A DNA stretch of 64,000 nt from positions 1 to 64,000 of the forward strand of contig PNLP01000028.1 in the NCBI GenBank assembly GCA_013823135.1. Direction: 5' to 3'. Both the position numbers and the translations under genes were made by a program. Shown piece by piece: positions 1-9,087 of the stretch. The notes below the pieces were generated by a model, which was not told where the DNA came from, ran no database searches, and worked only from the letters and a program-made list of their open reading frames with translations. The first letter of the stretch is position 1. Every line of letters begins with the position of its first letter. This DNA comes from Planctomycetaceae bacterium. GTDB lineage: Bacteria > Planctomycetota > Planctomycetia > Gemmatales > Gemmataceae.

Positions 1-72
1 GTCATTGCGAAGCGGCAAGGGGTTCTTGCCGGGTATCGTATGGCCGCCACCCTGAAAGCTGCGGTGAACTGA
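1..72 (+). CDS. C-terminal tail of a truncated hypothetical protein
   Basis: Frame 1 is open from the first base and stops at TGA 70-72, giving 23 residues ending in LKAAVN. The stop is followed 10 bases later by a perfect hairpin, as expected at the end of a plus-strand gene. The product cannot be identified because the rest lies outside the window. That it is coding at all is inferred from the position next to a terminator-like hairpin. Confidence 0.35.
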   Translation, partial: VIAKRQGVLAGYRMAATLKAAVN

Positions 73-82
73 TCGCAATAGT

Positions 83-120
83 CAGGGCGCAGCACCTCAT
101 CACCGAGGTGCTGCGCCCTG
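83..120. terminator. Perfect 16-bp hairpin between convergent genes
   Basis: Bases 83-98 and 105-120 are perfectly complementary, with a 6-base loop. The hairpin lies between a plus-strand gene end (72) and the minus-strand stop at 124. It has no clear T-run but probably serves both strands as a terminator. Confidence 0.7.
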
Positions 121-123
121 TCG

Positions 124-1857
124 TCACTTCAGCCACTTGTCGAACCACGCGAGCATTTCTTTCCGCATCTCGGGCGTGTAGGTGTGGCCGATGTCCGCGT
201 AGCGGATGCTCTTGAAGTTCGTCGGCTCCCCAACCGCGTTGTACAGGCCGCCCACCTTCGCTTCGATGACCTTGATCCCATCCGCAGGACTGCCGGCGTC
301 GAGTTCCCCTGTTAAGAACAGGAGCGGTCGCGGGGCAATCAGCGAGATTACCGCTTCCGTGTCGAAGTGTTTCAACAACCCGTTCACAAAGTAGTACGTG
401 CCGTGCTGCCGGAGCTGGCCGTGCTTCAGCAAGTTCTCGTAGCGAGTGAGGCACGCCACCCCGACCACGCACGCAATGCGATCATCGACCGCCGCGAGCC
501 ACCAACTGCGTGTGCTCCCCATGCTGATGCCGGTCGCGCCGATCTTCTTCAGATCAACCTCGGGCCTCGTGCACAGGTAATCGAGTGCGATCTGGTCGTC
601 TCGCACGAACATGCCCCACAGTGTGCGACCGAACCACAAGTGATACTTGTGCAGGCTGTCCTGTTGATCGCGGGTGAGTTCACGCGAACCGGCCGGTCCT
701 TGCCCGGCTCGGTCGCCGTACCACGCCGCGTCCGGCGCGAAGACGACCCAACCGCGTTTCACAAATGTGATGCCGAGCGGTTCCTCACCGCCATTGGTGT
801 TCGGCTGCAGCAACTGCGAGTGATCGTAACTCGACGAGTGCAACCAGAGAACCGTCGGGGCCGGTCCCTTGAGCCCGTCCGGAATCAGCATCAGTGCCGA
901 CATTACTCCGTCAACGCCGTTGTCGATGCGGAGTCGTTCGAGACGGAACCCCTGGCGAATCTTGGAAGACACGAGATGAGCCTTCGGCTTCGCGGGTAGC
1001 GGCGGCAGATCGCCCAGCGACGCGACCACCTTTGGCTTCACATCAGGCCGGCGTTTCTCCCACTCGTCTTTCGAAGCGGGGACCGCGAACTCGGGCACCT
1101 TCATCTTTTTGAACGCTTCGGGAACGAGCTTATCCTTCGCGGCCTCAGCCTCGGTATAAGCCTTCACCGCCTCCGGGCCACTCGCGGGATCCTTCAGGAT
1201 CGTCGGGTTCTTCAGTCGAAGTTGGCGTCGCACGCAATCGGCCACCGCGTCGGCAAGGCGATCGGAACCGGCCGGAGTGTAATGCGTGCCATCCTTACCC
1301 AGCATCTCGCCGGGGCCGCCGTCCTGCACGATGCGGTTCAGGTCATTGACGGGGATGCCGAGTTCGAGCATCAGCTTGATGGCACGCTCGTTGTAAGCCT
1401 TCACGTCCTTGTCGAAGCGGTCGAAGTCGCTTTTGCGAGCGGCATGGCGGTCGTCAACGATTGGCGTGGTCGTGGCGAAGATGACGTGCGGCGTGGACTG
1501 TTTGAGGCGTTCGACAATGGCCTTGAGATTCTTCTCGTAGTCATCCCCGGGCACCTGGAACCCATTCGTTTTCTTGCTGAACTTCAGGTCGTGCAAGCCG
1601 CAGTTGAAGTGGATAACCACCGGCTTGGCTTCGAGCCATTTATCGAGCATCTTCAGTGTCGTTGTGGTGTCGCCGCCGTTCTCCTTGTGGTGAACAATCT
1701 CGGCGACCCCCTCGAGCTTCTTCGCCACGAGCGGCGCGTACCCCAGGCGAATCGAGTCGCCGAGGAGCAGCACCTTCGGCAACTCAGGAGGAGCTTTGGT
1801 GGGCTGAGAAAATGCGATGGACGGCAGAAGGAGCAACGCGGGGAGTGCGTATCGCAT
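124..1857 (-). CDS. Exported SGNH/GDSL hydrolase fused to an alpha/beta-hydrolase
   Basis: A 577-residue protein with a Sec signal peptide (about residues 1-17, ending LPSIAFSQ). The first half is an SGNH-hydrolase: LLLGDSI carries the nucleophile serine, GLHDLK stands at block III, and DGTHYTPAG supplies the Asp/His pair. The second half is an alpha/beta-hydrolase like acetyl-xylan esterases: GISMGS is the nucleophile elbow, TGELDAG the likely acid and DIGHTY the histidine. Two esterase sites in one exported chain suggest removal of acyl groups from a polysaccharide (inference). The start has GAGG 6 bases upstream. Block III has His where Asn is usual. No carbohydrate-binding module is visible. 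Confidence 0.85.
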   Translation of the reverse strand: MRYALPALLLLPSIAFSQPTKAPPELPKVLLLGDSIRLGYAPLVAKKLEGVAEIVHHKENGGDTTTTLKMLDKWLEAKPVVIHFNCGLHDLKFSKKTNGFQVPGDDYEKNLKAIVERLKQSTPHVIFATTTPIVDDRHAARKSDFDRFDKDVKAYNERAIKLMLELGIPVNDLNRIVQDGGPGEMLGKDGTHYTPAGSDRLADAVADCVRRQLRLKNPTILKDPASGPEAVKAYTEAEAAKDKLVPEAFKKMKVPEFAVPASKDEWEKRRPDVKPKVVASLGDLPPLPAKPKAHLVSSKIRQGFRLERLRIDNGVDGVMSALMLIPDGLKGPAPTVLWLHSSSYDHSQLLQPNTNGGEEPLGITFVKRGWVVFAPDAAWYGDRAGQGPAGSRELTRDQQDSLHKYHLWFGRTLWGMFVRDDQIALDYLCTRPEVDLKKIGATGISMGSTRSWWLAAVDDRIACVVGVACLTRYENLLKHGQLRQHGTYYFVNGLLKHFDTEAVISLIAPRPLLFLTGELDAGSPADGIKVIEAKVGGLYNAVGEPTNFKSIRYADIGHTYTPEMRKEMLAWFDKWLK

Positions 1858-1960
1858 CTTGAACCTCGTGAAACGCAGAATGACAGTGAAGAGTTAAACC
1901 AGAGCGTACCCCTGGTGCTCGTCTCTGTCATTCTGCAATCCGGAATCCACTGCCCGTATT

Positions 1961-4219
1961 TCAATACAGCCCAAGATCGAAAGCGTTGGCAATGGTACGG
2001 CCGAGCCACCACGCTCCGCTGCGCCACTTCGTGTGGATCTTCACCACAGCGATTTGACCAGGGTCAACAGCCGCGTCGGCGTCCAGAATTTCCACGTCAA
2101 CAAGGTATACTTGCGCGAGCGGTTGCAACACGTTGGGGTCGCCACCGGGCTTCACGGCGAGCGGGCCGCCTCCACGTTGGGTCAGTTGGATTGGCACCGT
2201 CGCGGCGTTCTGCGGAGGCACGCGACAGACCTTGCCTTTGAATTCGCGATCGGTCCGTCCCTTGACGTAGATCGAAGCGTCGAGTTCCCCGCTGGCCAGA
2301 TCGTCGCTCAGAAGGCGGTAGTCGGGCGGGCTCACGGGGACACGAAGCAGCAACTTGCTCGGGTCGCCGACGGAGAATAGCGGAGCCGCTTCGGAGAAGC
2401 CGCGATCGAACAGCTTGCCCCGTTCCTCGGGGGCCGGGGCGACGACGAGCACGCCGTCGCGTGGAGCCTTCAGCTTGTTGATCGCGTCCCACCGGGCGGT
2501 GAGTCTGTCGAGCGAATTCTGGGCGGTCACGGCACGCTCGCGGGCCTGCTGGGCGTCCAGCATGTTCCGCTTCACCCCGGCCTCGGCACCATCACCCCGC
2601 GCACTTGCGACGGCGGCTTCGTGCTGCTTGGCTGTCTGCCGCTGGCCGTCGCGGTATTTCGTCATCCGGTCGATCTCGAGGTCGAGTTCGTCGTTCCGGA
2701 AGATGCCCAGCGGTTGCCCCTTGCTTACCCTCACACCGGGGCGGATGTCCGGGGCCAGTTCCACGAGGCGAGCCGGCTCCTCGAGCGCGACGGCTTCGAT
2801 GGAACTGTAGTCGATCACGATAAGCCCCGTGTCGCGGATGCGGCTCACGGGCAACGGCAGGAGGAAGAACGCGGCGAGCAACCCGATGAAGACTGCCGTC
2901 GTCGTGTAGACCCGCTTGGCTTTCATATCAGGCAACCGCCCCCGTTGGTAAATGCTCTTGCCAACCTTGTACGCCGGGATCACGAACATGGACGCGAGCG
3001 AAGCCAGGGCCAACATCTGGCTCAAGATCTTCAACCGTGGTCCGAGGAAGTCCGACAGGAACCACAGAATTCCGAACATCACCACCCAGCGGTAGACCCA
3101 GCTTGCGACCGCGAAGAGCACGAACAGCCACTTCCGCCACGGTGCCATGTACGGTTCGGGCGGCGTCTCCACCCCGAGGCACTTCGACAGGAACAGGTTG
3201 TTCAAGAACTTCGTGGCCTTTTCGCGGAGGTTCGGCACCTCGATCCAGTCCGCGAGGATGTAGTACCCATCGAACTTCATCAGCGGGTTGGCGTTGAACA
3301 TCACCGTGGAAACCGAGCACAACACCATGACACACAGCGCGATGTTGTTCGCCACGGGGTACTGTGGCGTGTACCACCACACGAAGGTCGCAGCAGCAGC
3401 GATCATCAGTTCGACGTAGATGCCGGCGAAGCTGATGATGATCCGCTTCCATTTGTCGGCGAGCGTCCAGGCGTCGGTCACGTTGCAATAAAGCGCCGGA
3501 CTCAGGCACATGAGCAAGATGCCCATCTCGTGGCTTTCACCGCCGAACCCCTTGCACGACAGCCCGTGCCCGAACTCGTGGATGATCTTCACGACCCCCA
3601 GCGAGATCCACATGTACATGACGGAGTTCAGCGAGAAGAACTCCTGGTACGCCGGGAGTTTCGCGTTGAACGTGTCGAAGTGCAACAGTACGTGCACGAC
3701 CGCCGAGAGGATGAACAGCACACTGGCGACCAGGAACCACGTCGTGAAGATCCACGACAGGTACCCGTACATCCAGTTCAACACGCGGTCCGGGTCGAAG
3801 ACCGGAATCTTGAGGTACATGATGTTCGCGAAGGTCGCGAACCGCTTGAACCGCCGTTGTTTCGCCCGCCGCTCGAACAGGTGCTTGCCGGCCCCTTGCT
3901 GTTCGTGCTGCACGAGCCCCGCGGTCACGAGTTGCCGGGCGAACACTTCGAGGTCTTGGTACTCCAGCCGCTGCGGAGGGAATTCGCTCTCGAACGAGTC
4001 CCGCACTTGTTCCAGCGTGTGCTCGCCGTCGAACAGTTTGAAGACGAAGTGCTCCTGACGGTTGAACCGATAGTACCGCAAGCACACGGGGTCTTTGATG
4101 ACGTGGAACGTCTTGCCTTCGTACTTCTGCTCGTAGGTCTGGAGGTCGGGCCGAACCTTCAGCCGAACTGACTTTCGCCGCTCGGCCGGATCGTTGAGGT
4201 TTTCGGTTTCGGTGTTCAT
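1961..4219 (-). CDS. PqqD-like / M50 site-2 protease / HlyD-like fusion protein
   Basis: A 752-residue membrane protein. Residues about 20-105 resemble PqqD-like peptide-binding domains (FKLFDGEHTLEQV, then LVTAGLV). Several membrane segments follow, containing the M50 zinc site HEFGH (His214, Glu215, His218) and the second motif NPLMKFDGYY (Asp317). After a further membrane helix near residue 465 comes a HlyD-type biotinyl-lipoyl and coiled-coil region to the C-terminus. Related proteins are usually annotated putative peptide zinc metalloprotease. The start is the ATG at 4219; a longer frame exists but runs into a palindromic repeat. It is the last gene of a co-directional three-gene set. 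Substrate unknown. Confidence 0.85.
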   Translation of the reverse strand: MNTETENLNDPAERRKSVRLKVRPDLQTYEQKYEGKTFHVIKDPVCLRYYRFNRQEHFVFKLFDGEHTLEQVRDSFESEFPPQRLEYQDLEVFARQLVTAGLVQHEQQGAGKHLFERRAKQRRFKRFATFANIMYLKIPVFDPDRVLNWMYGYLSWIFTTWFLVASVLFILSAVVHVLLHFDTFNAKLPAYQEFFSLNSVMYMWISLGVVKIIHEFGHGLSCKGFGGESHEMGILLMCLSPALYCNVTDAWTLADKWKRIIISFAGIYVELMIAAAATFVWWYTPQYPVANNIALCVMVLCSVSTVMFNANPLMKFDGYYILADWIEVPNLREKATKFLNNLFLSKCLGVETPPEPYMAPWRKWLFVLFAVASWVYRWVVMFGILWFLSDFLGPRLKILSQMLALASLASMFVIPAYKVGKSIYQRGRLPDMKAKRVYTTTAVFIGLLAAFFLLPLPVSRIRDTGLIVIDYSSIEAVALEEPARLVELAPDIRPGVRVSKGQPLGIFRNDELDLEIDRMTKYRDGQRQTAKQHEAAVASARGDGAEAGVKRNMLDAQQARERAVTAQNSLDRLTARWDAINKLKAPRDGVLVVAPAPEERGKLFDRGFSEAAPLFSVGDPSKLLLRVPVSPPDYRLLSDDLASGELDASIYVKGRTDREFKGKVCRVPPQNAATVPIQLTQRGGGPLAVKPGGDPNVLQPLAQVYLVDVEILDADAAVDPGQIAVVKIHTKWRSGAWWLGRTIANAFDLGLY

Positions 4220-4248
4220 GTTGGGTTGTGGACAGTGGTGAGCGTACG

Positions 4249-4311
4249 GTCCGAGCCCGAGCGCCAAGCGAGGATGAAGACGTTAACCCTCGCTGGCGCT
4301 CGGGCTCGGAC
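4249..4311. repeat. Palindromic element A, copy 1
   Basis: Inverted repeat with arms 4249-4273 and 4288-4311. The right arm lacks one base compared with the perfect 25-bp arms of the copies at 22909, 24221 and 50028. It fills most of the 98-base gap between two genes of the adaptor set and would form a strong hairpin in the mRNA. Confidence 0.9.
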
Positions 4312-4317
4312 AGGTAG

Positions 4318-6477
4318 TTATTGCCCCGGGTTCACGATCACCGTGGCGGCGCTGCGGTCGAGCAGGCCGATGTCCTTGTTGCTCATCTCCACCCGGACCG
4401 TCACGAACCGCGGGTCGGTTGAATCAATGTTCGTGACGCGGCCTTCGAGCTTCTTCGCCGGGCCAGCGGGTTGCGTCCAAACGTGAACCGTGCCCGCGGC
4501 CGTACCCACGACCAGGAACGGGATGTCCTTGTGCGGGCTGAACGCGGCGCACGTGACCGGCACTCGGCCTGGCGTGATGAAGCGGGCCACTTCCGAGCCG
4601 CGACCGCCGGCTCGGGGTGCGTGCCACACTTGCAACCCGCCCTTCAGGTCGCCCTCGCCGCCCGCAGTCACAATGGTGTACGGCATCTTCTCGACCGGGC
4701 TGTTCGGGGTCACGTAGTCCGGCCCGAACACGGCCAGGGTCGCGAACGCCACGCTTGGGCCGACATTCGTGAGTTGCCCGATCGTCTGGGCGTCGGAGAG
4801 GTTCACCAGATCGACCCGGCTCTTGTCCTGATCGAACAGAACTCGGCCGCCGTCGGGGCTGACGCCGAGAACATCTACCGCGCCGGAGCGGTGGTCGATG
4901 GTTTTCGCCACGGCTGCCTTCTCGGTCCCGATCTTCCACACCTTCAGGGTGCGGTCCTTCGAGGCCGTTACGAGCTGAGCCTGTGGGGTGAACGACAGCG
5001 ATGTGATGCCGTCGCGGTGCGAATCAGGGAGCGCATAGAGTTTCCTACCACCATCGAGATCCCAGATAAACACCTCACGACCAGCAGCGGTGGCGGCGTA
5101 CTTGCCGTCGGGGCTGATCGCAACCGCGATCACACTGGACGAGTGCGCATCGGCCGGTTCCCGCGAAGGGGTTTTCGGGAGCTTGTTCGGGTTCGCGAGA
5201 TCCCAGATGCGAACTTTGCCGTCGTCGCCGCCGGTGATCGCGAGGATCGACTTGGCCCCTGGCGGGGTACACGCGACACACCGGACCGGCACAGGGTGCG
5301 GCAGGTTCGTCGGCGTTCCTGGGCGGTTCTCCGCGTTACCAATATTCGGATCCCACACCAGGGCCGAACCGTCGAGCCCCGCCGACACGACCAGCGGTTG
5401 CGTGGGATGGGCCGTGACCGCGACCCCCGCGACTTCCTGCCGGTGCCACGCGTGCGACTTCACCGGCGCGCTGGGAACGGCGGGTTCGACGGTCACCGGC
5501 GTGCCCCGCTTCACGCGGTCGTAGTATTGCACGTCGAGGTTGCCTTCGAGTCGCACCTTTTCCGTGGACTGGATTTCGAAGATCTTCTCCCCCGCGCGAA
5601 CGAACTCGCCGGGCCGCTTCGCCACGTTGCGGATGATACCATCGACGCGACTCTTGACGCGGTGCCGGTGGAGCATGACCACGGCTTCGTCGTGCTCCTG
5701 GTTGGCCTTCGCAATCGTTGAGGACGACTGGGCCAGGTTTTCGAGGAACCGCGAGAGCGTGATCTGGTCGTCCAGCGCTTCCTTCTTGGAGAACAGGTCT
5801 TCCTTCCCCTCGGACAGTTTCATTTTCGCCCGCGTGAACCGAACGCCATCCTCGGCGGCCTTGCTGCCCTGCGCCGCGGCCTCCTTGATCTGTGCCGCAG
5901 AAGCCAACCTCGTGCTCACGAGGGAGTCGTCGAGCAGGCACAGAATCTGGTCGTCGGCAACAACCTCGCCTTCGCGGAGCTTGTAATACGGCGTCCATCT
6001 CTCGGGGTTGTCCTTGAGAACAAGGCGGTCGCGTGGGTTGAACTCGATCCGGGGATGGAGGTTCTTCGGATCGAACTTGCTGGGGTCGTGCGTCACGACG
6101 GTGCCATCGACCATGCGATACTCCCAGATGCCATCCGGTCGCCGCTTCATCGGTGTTGCGATGAGTTCGATCTTGCCATCGACCTCGGCCGATACCGTCT
6201 GCCGATCCTCGAACTGCACGGTGCAGTTCGCAATGACGATGTGATCGCTGCCAGCAGTTGCCAGGGGGTAAGCCGGCGGTGGGCCAGCGGACTTGAACAG
6301 GGGGCTGCCCACGTCCGCGTTGGGGTCGTCGGGCATCAGCAGTTTGGACGAGCCGGCTGGCGTCTGTTCGGTCTTGCCCGGATCAGCGCTTGGGGGAATG
6401 TTTCCTCCCTTGCACCCGACGAGAGTCGCGGCGAGAAGCACGGGAACGACGAGCATGAGGGTCGAGCGGATTCGCAC
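4318..6477 (-). CDS. HlyD-like adaptor lipoprotein with an inserted WD40 propeller
   Basis: A 719-residue lipoprotein. The signal peptide ends in a lipobox (ATLVGC) and is followed by a periplasmic adaptor core: a barrel-sandwich segment (EGEVVADDQILCLLDD), a helical hairpin, and a second lipoyl half (VDGIIRNVAKRPGEFV). Where the adaptor beta-barrel should run, the chain goes into several WD40 repeats (SAGLDGSALVWD, TGGDDGKVRIWD, TASKDRTLKVWK), then ends with an adaptor-like strand region (RVTNIDSTDPRF). I chose the GTG at 6477 because GGAGGA lies 7 bases upstream; an in-frame ATG at 6516 has no such site. Its neighbours are two other HlyD-like proteins on the same strand. Confidence 0.85.
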   Translation of the reverse strand: MRIRSTLMLVVPVLLAATLVGCKGGNIPPSADPGKTEQTPAGSSKLLMPDDPNADVGSPLFKSAGPPPAYPLATAGSDHIVIANCTVQFEDRQTVSAEVDGKIELIATPMKRRPDGIWEYRMVDGTVVTHDPSKFDPKNLHPRIEFNPRDRLVLKDNPERWTPYYKLREGEVVADDQILCLLDDSLVSTRLASAAQIKEAAAQGSKAAEDGVRFTRAKMKLSEGKEDLFSKKEALDDQITLSRFLENLAQSSSTIAKANQEHDEAVVMLHRHRVKSRVDGIIRNVAKRPGEFVRAGEKIFEIQSTEKVRLEGNLDVQYYDRVKRGTPVTVEPAVPSAPVKSHAWHRQEVAGVAVTAHPTQPLVVSAGLDGSALVWDPNIGNAENRPGTPTNLPHPVPVRCVACTPPGAKSILAITGGDDGKVRIWDLANPNKLPKTPSREPADAHSSSVIAVAISPDGKYAATAAGREVFIWDLDGGRKLYALPDSHRDGITSLSFTPQAQLVTASKDRTLKVWKIGTEKAAVAKTIDHRSGAVDVLGVSPDGGRVLFDQDKSRVDLVNLSDAQTIGQLTNVGPSVAFATLAVFGPDYVTPNSPVEKMPYTIVTAGGEGDLKGGLQVWHAPRAGGRGSEVARFITPGRVPVTCAAFSPHKDIPFLVVGTAAGTVHVWTQPAGPAKKLEGRVTNIDSTDPRFVTVRVEMSNKDIGLLDRSAATVIVNPGQ

Positions 6478-6569
6478 GGCCTGTCCTCCAGGGCGAGACG
6501 TGTGGGGTTGTGGCATGGTTGCCGCCGGGGTGCGAGACGCACTCGCCCAACGGTCGGCGGGACTGCTTC

Positions 6570-6653
6570 AGTTCCAAGTTTCAGGTTCCAGGTTCCAAGT
6601 TAAAAACAGGCACCGTCTTCAACTTGGAACCTGGAACCCTGAAACTTGGAACT
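6570..6653. repeat. Palindromic element D, long inverted repeat in the operon gap
   Basis: Arms 6570-6601 and 6621-6653 are complementary over about 32 bases with one extra base on the right. Each arm repeats the words GGTTCCA and TTCCAAGTT. It lies between the stop of the GAF-HlyD gene (6661) and the start of the WD40 adaptor (6477), so it would be transcribed if the three genes are an operon. Confidence 0.85.
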
Positions 6654-6660
6654 ACGACTG

Positions 6661-8832
6661 CTAGAAGAAGAACACGACCTTCTCGTAGAACCATTCCCAG
6701 ACGCCGTGGAACATCGAGTAGCCCAGGGCGTGCTCGCCGCAACGGATTCGCGTGCGAACTTCCATCCCGGTGACGAACTGATCGGTCGGGATCTTGAGAG
6801 CCTCGGGGAAACTGTCGAGGTTCAACTTCACATAGGCGGTGATGACGGGTTCCGTCTCGTCGTGCTCGGTCTTGTTCGGCACGGCCTGGGCCGACACGTC
6901 GTCGCGATAGAGGCGACCCAGGTAGCTCGCGTCGGGTTGACTGGAAAGCAGCACATCCACATCGAGGTAGCGTTTGCCACTCCCAGCCTCCGTCTTGCAG
7001 TATGCAGGATCAGCGAACGCCCGAAGAATCTGCCCGATGCTCCGCTGGGGAATCTTCAGTTCAATCTGCCACGGACCCTGAAGGTTCCCGACTCGGAGCA
7101 ACTCTTGCTCAGGTTTGACAGTCTTACCCAGAAGGCTCTCGCGGCGGTCATCGCTCAGGACTGTCCAGTGCGAGGCACCCACTGGACGACCGAGTTTGGG
7201 GTCGAAATCCGGGGCGAACGCTCGGAACCACCCCGGTCGGAAGGAAGGGCGACCACCGTTGTATTGCCGATCCAGCGCCTCAATGACAGCCTTCGAGGAA
7301 TCCCGCTCGTTCTCGGCCGTCACCAGTTCCTTGCGATAAGGCACCTTCTCTGCCGGGCTAATGTTCGGATCGTCGATCTGGCGCGTCAGTAATTCCACCG
7401 TGCGGACCGAAAGAGTGAACTTGTCCTGTGCCTCGCCGTATCGTGTCCCGAGTTCCGGATCGTAGAGCGAGACCACCTCGAACCCAGGCGAAATCTTGTC
7501 GCCGGGTTTGGCTCGAATCTCTCGCACAACCCCCGGTCGCGGCGGGAAGATCTGCGCCACCTCCACAGGCAACAGTTGCCCCTTCGCCTCCATCCGCAGC
7601 GGGTAGGGGACGAGCACCATTGCCGCGATGAGGAAGACAATCAGCAACGCAACCGTGATGCCGATGAACTTGGCTTTCCCGCCGACACCTTCCTGAAGTT
7701 TGGCCAGCGGCCACCACAGGAATTTCAGCGGAACACGCTTCAACTCGGCGGCGTTGTACAGCGCAGGTGCGGAGTGCTTCGCGATGACATCGAGCCGCTG
7801 AACGAGCGGCTCCGAGTTCTCGGGCGGGTTGAAGCTCTCCAGCAGCAGAACGGAGCGGGCGGGCTTGGTCGCGTCCTTCTCACGCTCGTCGCGGATCGGC
7901 TGAACGACGAGCAGCTTCGGCTGGCTCTCGTGCAGATACTCGTCGAGCGATTCGGCGACCGCCGGCGGCAAGCCGGGGTCTTTCGTTCCCTTGAAGACGA
8001 GTGGTTCGCCCCACTGGAGAACCGCCTCCATCATGAGCCGCATCCGCCGCACGTGCGTGCTGGCCTTCTCGACCACGTCGGCACCCGACACGGCCTCGAC
8101 GGTCACCTTCTTGCGGGCGTAGCGAACACCGACGCACAGGCGATCGCACTCAATGATCTTCCGCCCTTCGTTGGCGATGTGGTACGCCACCTCGGTCGGG
8201 TTCAGCGTGGTGTGAACGAGTCGCGAGAACGCCTCGATCTGCACGAACGTCCGCTCGGTGCTCGAACCGGTTCGTGCGCTGATGAACTGGTGGTACTGGC
8301 TGGCGTAGCCCGCCATCTGAAAGGCGTAGTTAAGGAACGCCGGGTACATTCGCGGGTCGTGACTCGGGTTCTGGAACACTTCCAGAACGCCCAGCGATTG
8401 CTTGTCCGCGGTGACGATCGGTGCGAACAGCGCGAAGTGGTCGGTCAGGTTGGCAGGGGGCACGGGGCCGGATTCACCAGGACCGGGGGCGAGCCGGCCG
8501 TTCGGCTCCAGAATCACGGGTCGCGGCGGCGCCGCCTGGAACACCTGACGCAACACTTCGTTGTGGCACTGGCGGCCACCGCGTTTGGCGTCGAGGCCGA
8601 TCTTGTCGAGATTAAGCTGGCACGCGACCTGGAGGAAACCTTGCGGGGTGCGGAGCCACACAGCACCGGCGGGGGCCTCAATGGCAGCCAGGGCGCGGTT
8701 CAGGAACTGCTCGTAGAAGTCGGTTGGAGCGAGGTTTGAGCCTGCCAGTTTTGCAGCGGCTTCAAACGCCTCCTCGATCTGGCGGCCGTAACGGTTCTTG
8801 TCGTCGGACGACCCAATCGGGGTAGCGCTCAC
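6661..8832 (-). CDS. GAF-domain protein with a C-terminal HlyD-like adaptor
   Basis: A 723-residue protein, first of the three-gene adaptor set. Residues about 20-190 are GAF-like, and a second GAF-like region with a signalling-type helix occupies about 200-400. A single membrane helix (ITVALLIVFLIAAMVLV) then precedes a HlyD-like lipoyl domain (GQLLPVEVAQIFPPRPG) and barrel. The topology suggests a cytoplasmic sensor domain joined to a periplasmic adaptor (inference). I chose GTG at 8832, with GAGG 9 bases upstream; an ATG at 8922 would add 30 residues. Confidence 0.8.
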   Translation of the reverse strand: MSATPIGSSDDKNRYGRQIEEAFEAAAKLAGSNLAPTDFYEQFLNRALAAIEAPAGAVWLRTPQGFLQVACQLNLDKIGLDAKRGGRQCHNEVLRQVFQAAPPRPVILEPNGRLAPGPGESGPVPPANLTDHFALFAPIVTADKQSLGVLEVFQNPSHDPRMYPAFLNYAFQMAGYASQYHQFISARTGSSTERTFVQIEAFSRLVHTTLNPTEVAYHIANEGRKIIECDRLCVGVRYARKKVTVEAVSGADVVEKASTHVRRMRLMMEAVLQWGEPLVFKGTKDPGLPPAVAESLDEYLHESQPKLLVVQPIRDEREKDATKPARSVLLLESFNPPENSEPLVQRLDVIAKHSAPALYNAAELKRVPLKFLWWPLAKLQEGVGGKAKFIGITVALLIVFLIAAMVLVPYPLRMEAKGQLLPVEVAQIFPPRPGVVREIRAKPGDKISPGFEVVSLYDPELGTRYGEAQDKFTLSVRTVELLTRQIDDPNISPAEKVPYRKELVTAENERDSSKAVIEALDRQYNGGRPSFRPGWFRAFAPDFDPKLGRPVGASHWTVLSDDRRESLLGKTVKPEQELLRVGNLQGPWQIELKIPQRSIGQILRAFADPAYCKTEAGSGKRYLDVDVLLSSQPDASYLGRLYRDDVSAQAVPNKTEHDETEPVITAYVKLNLDSFPEALKIPTDQFVTGMEVRTRIRCGEHALGYSMFHGVWEWFYEKVVFFF

Positions 8833-9087
8833 GGGCAAGATCCTCGGAGACGGGCAGGGAAGCAAGGAGAATGATACCGTCGCGAGGGGCAGCCAGACAA
8901 GTTCGCTCGCATTCCGGAGCAAGTTTCGAGGAAAACTTCACCACCTGGTATTCTGGGTAGTTTGGCAGTGCGTAGTGAGTGTCCTCGCGTCGGGATATTT
9001 CCAACACGCAGCCAGTTGTGGGCTGTGACCGCTATCATCTCTGGGTCAAGATCGGAATCGCTCCTCGATGACCTGGAGAAACCTCTC

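Noticed and set aside
2621..4171. A 516-codon plus-strand frame opposite the M50 protease gene
   Set aside because: Its composition (His, Glu, Arg-rich) is that of an antisense shadow, and the minus strand encodes clear catalytic motifs.
7576..8739. A 387-codon plus-strand frame opposite the GAF-HlyD gene
   Set aside because: Typical shadow composition, no ribosome-binding site, and the minus-strand protein is recognisable.
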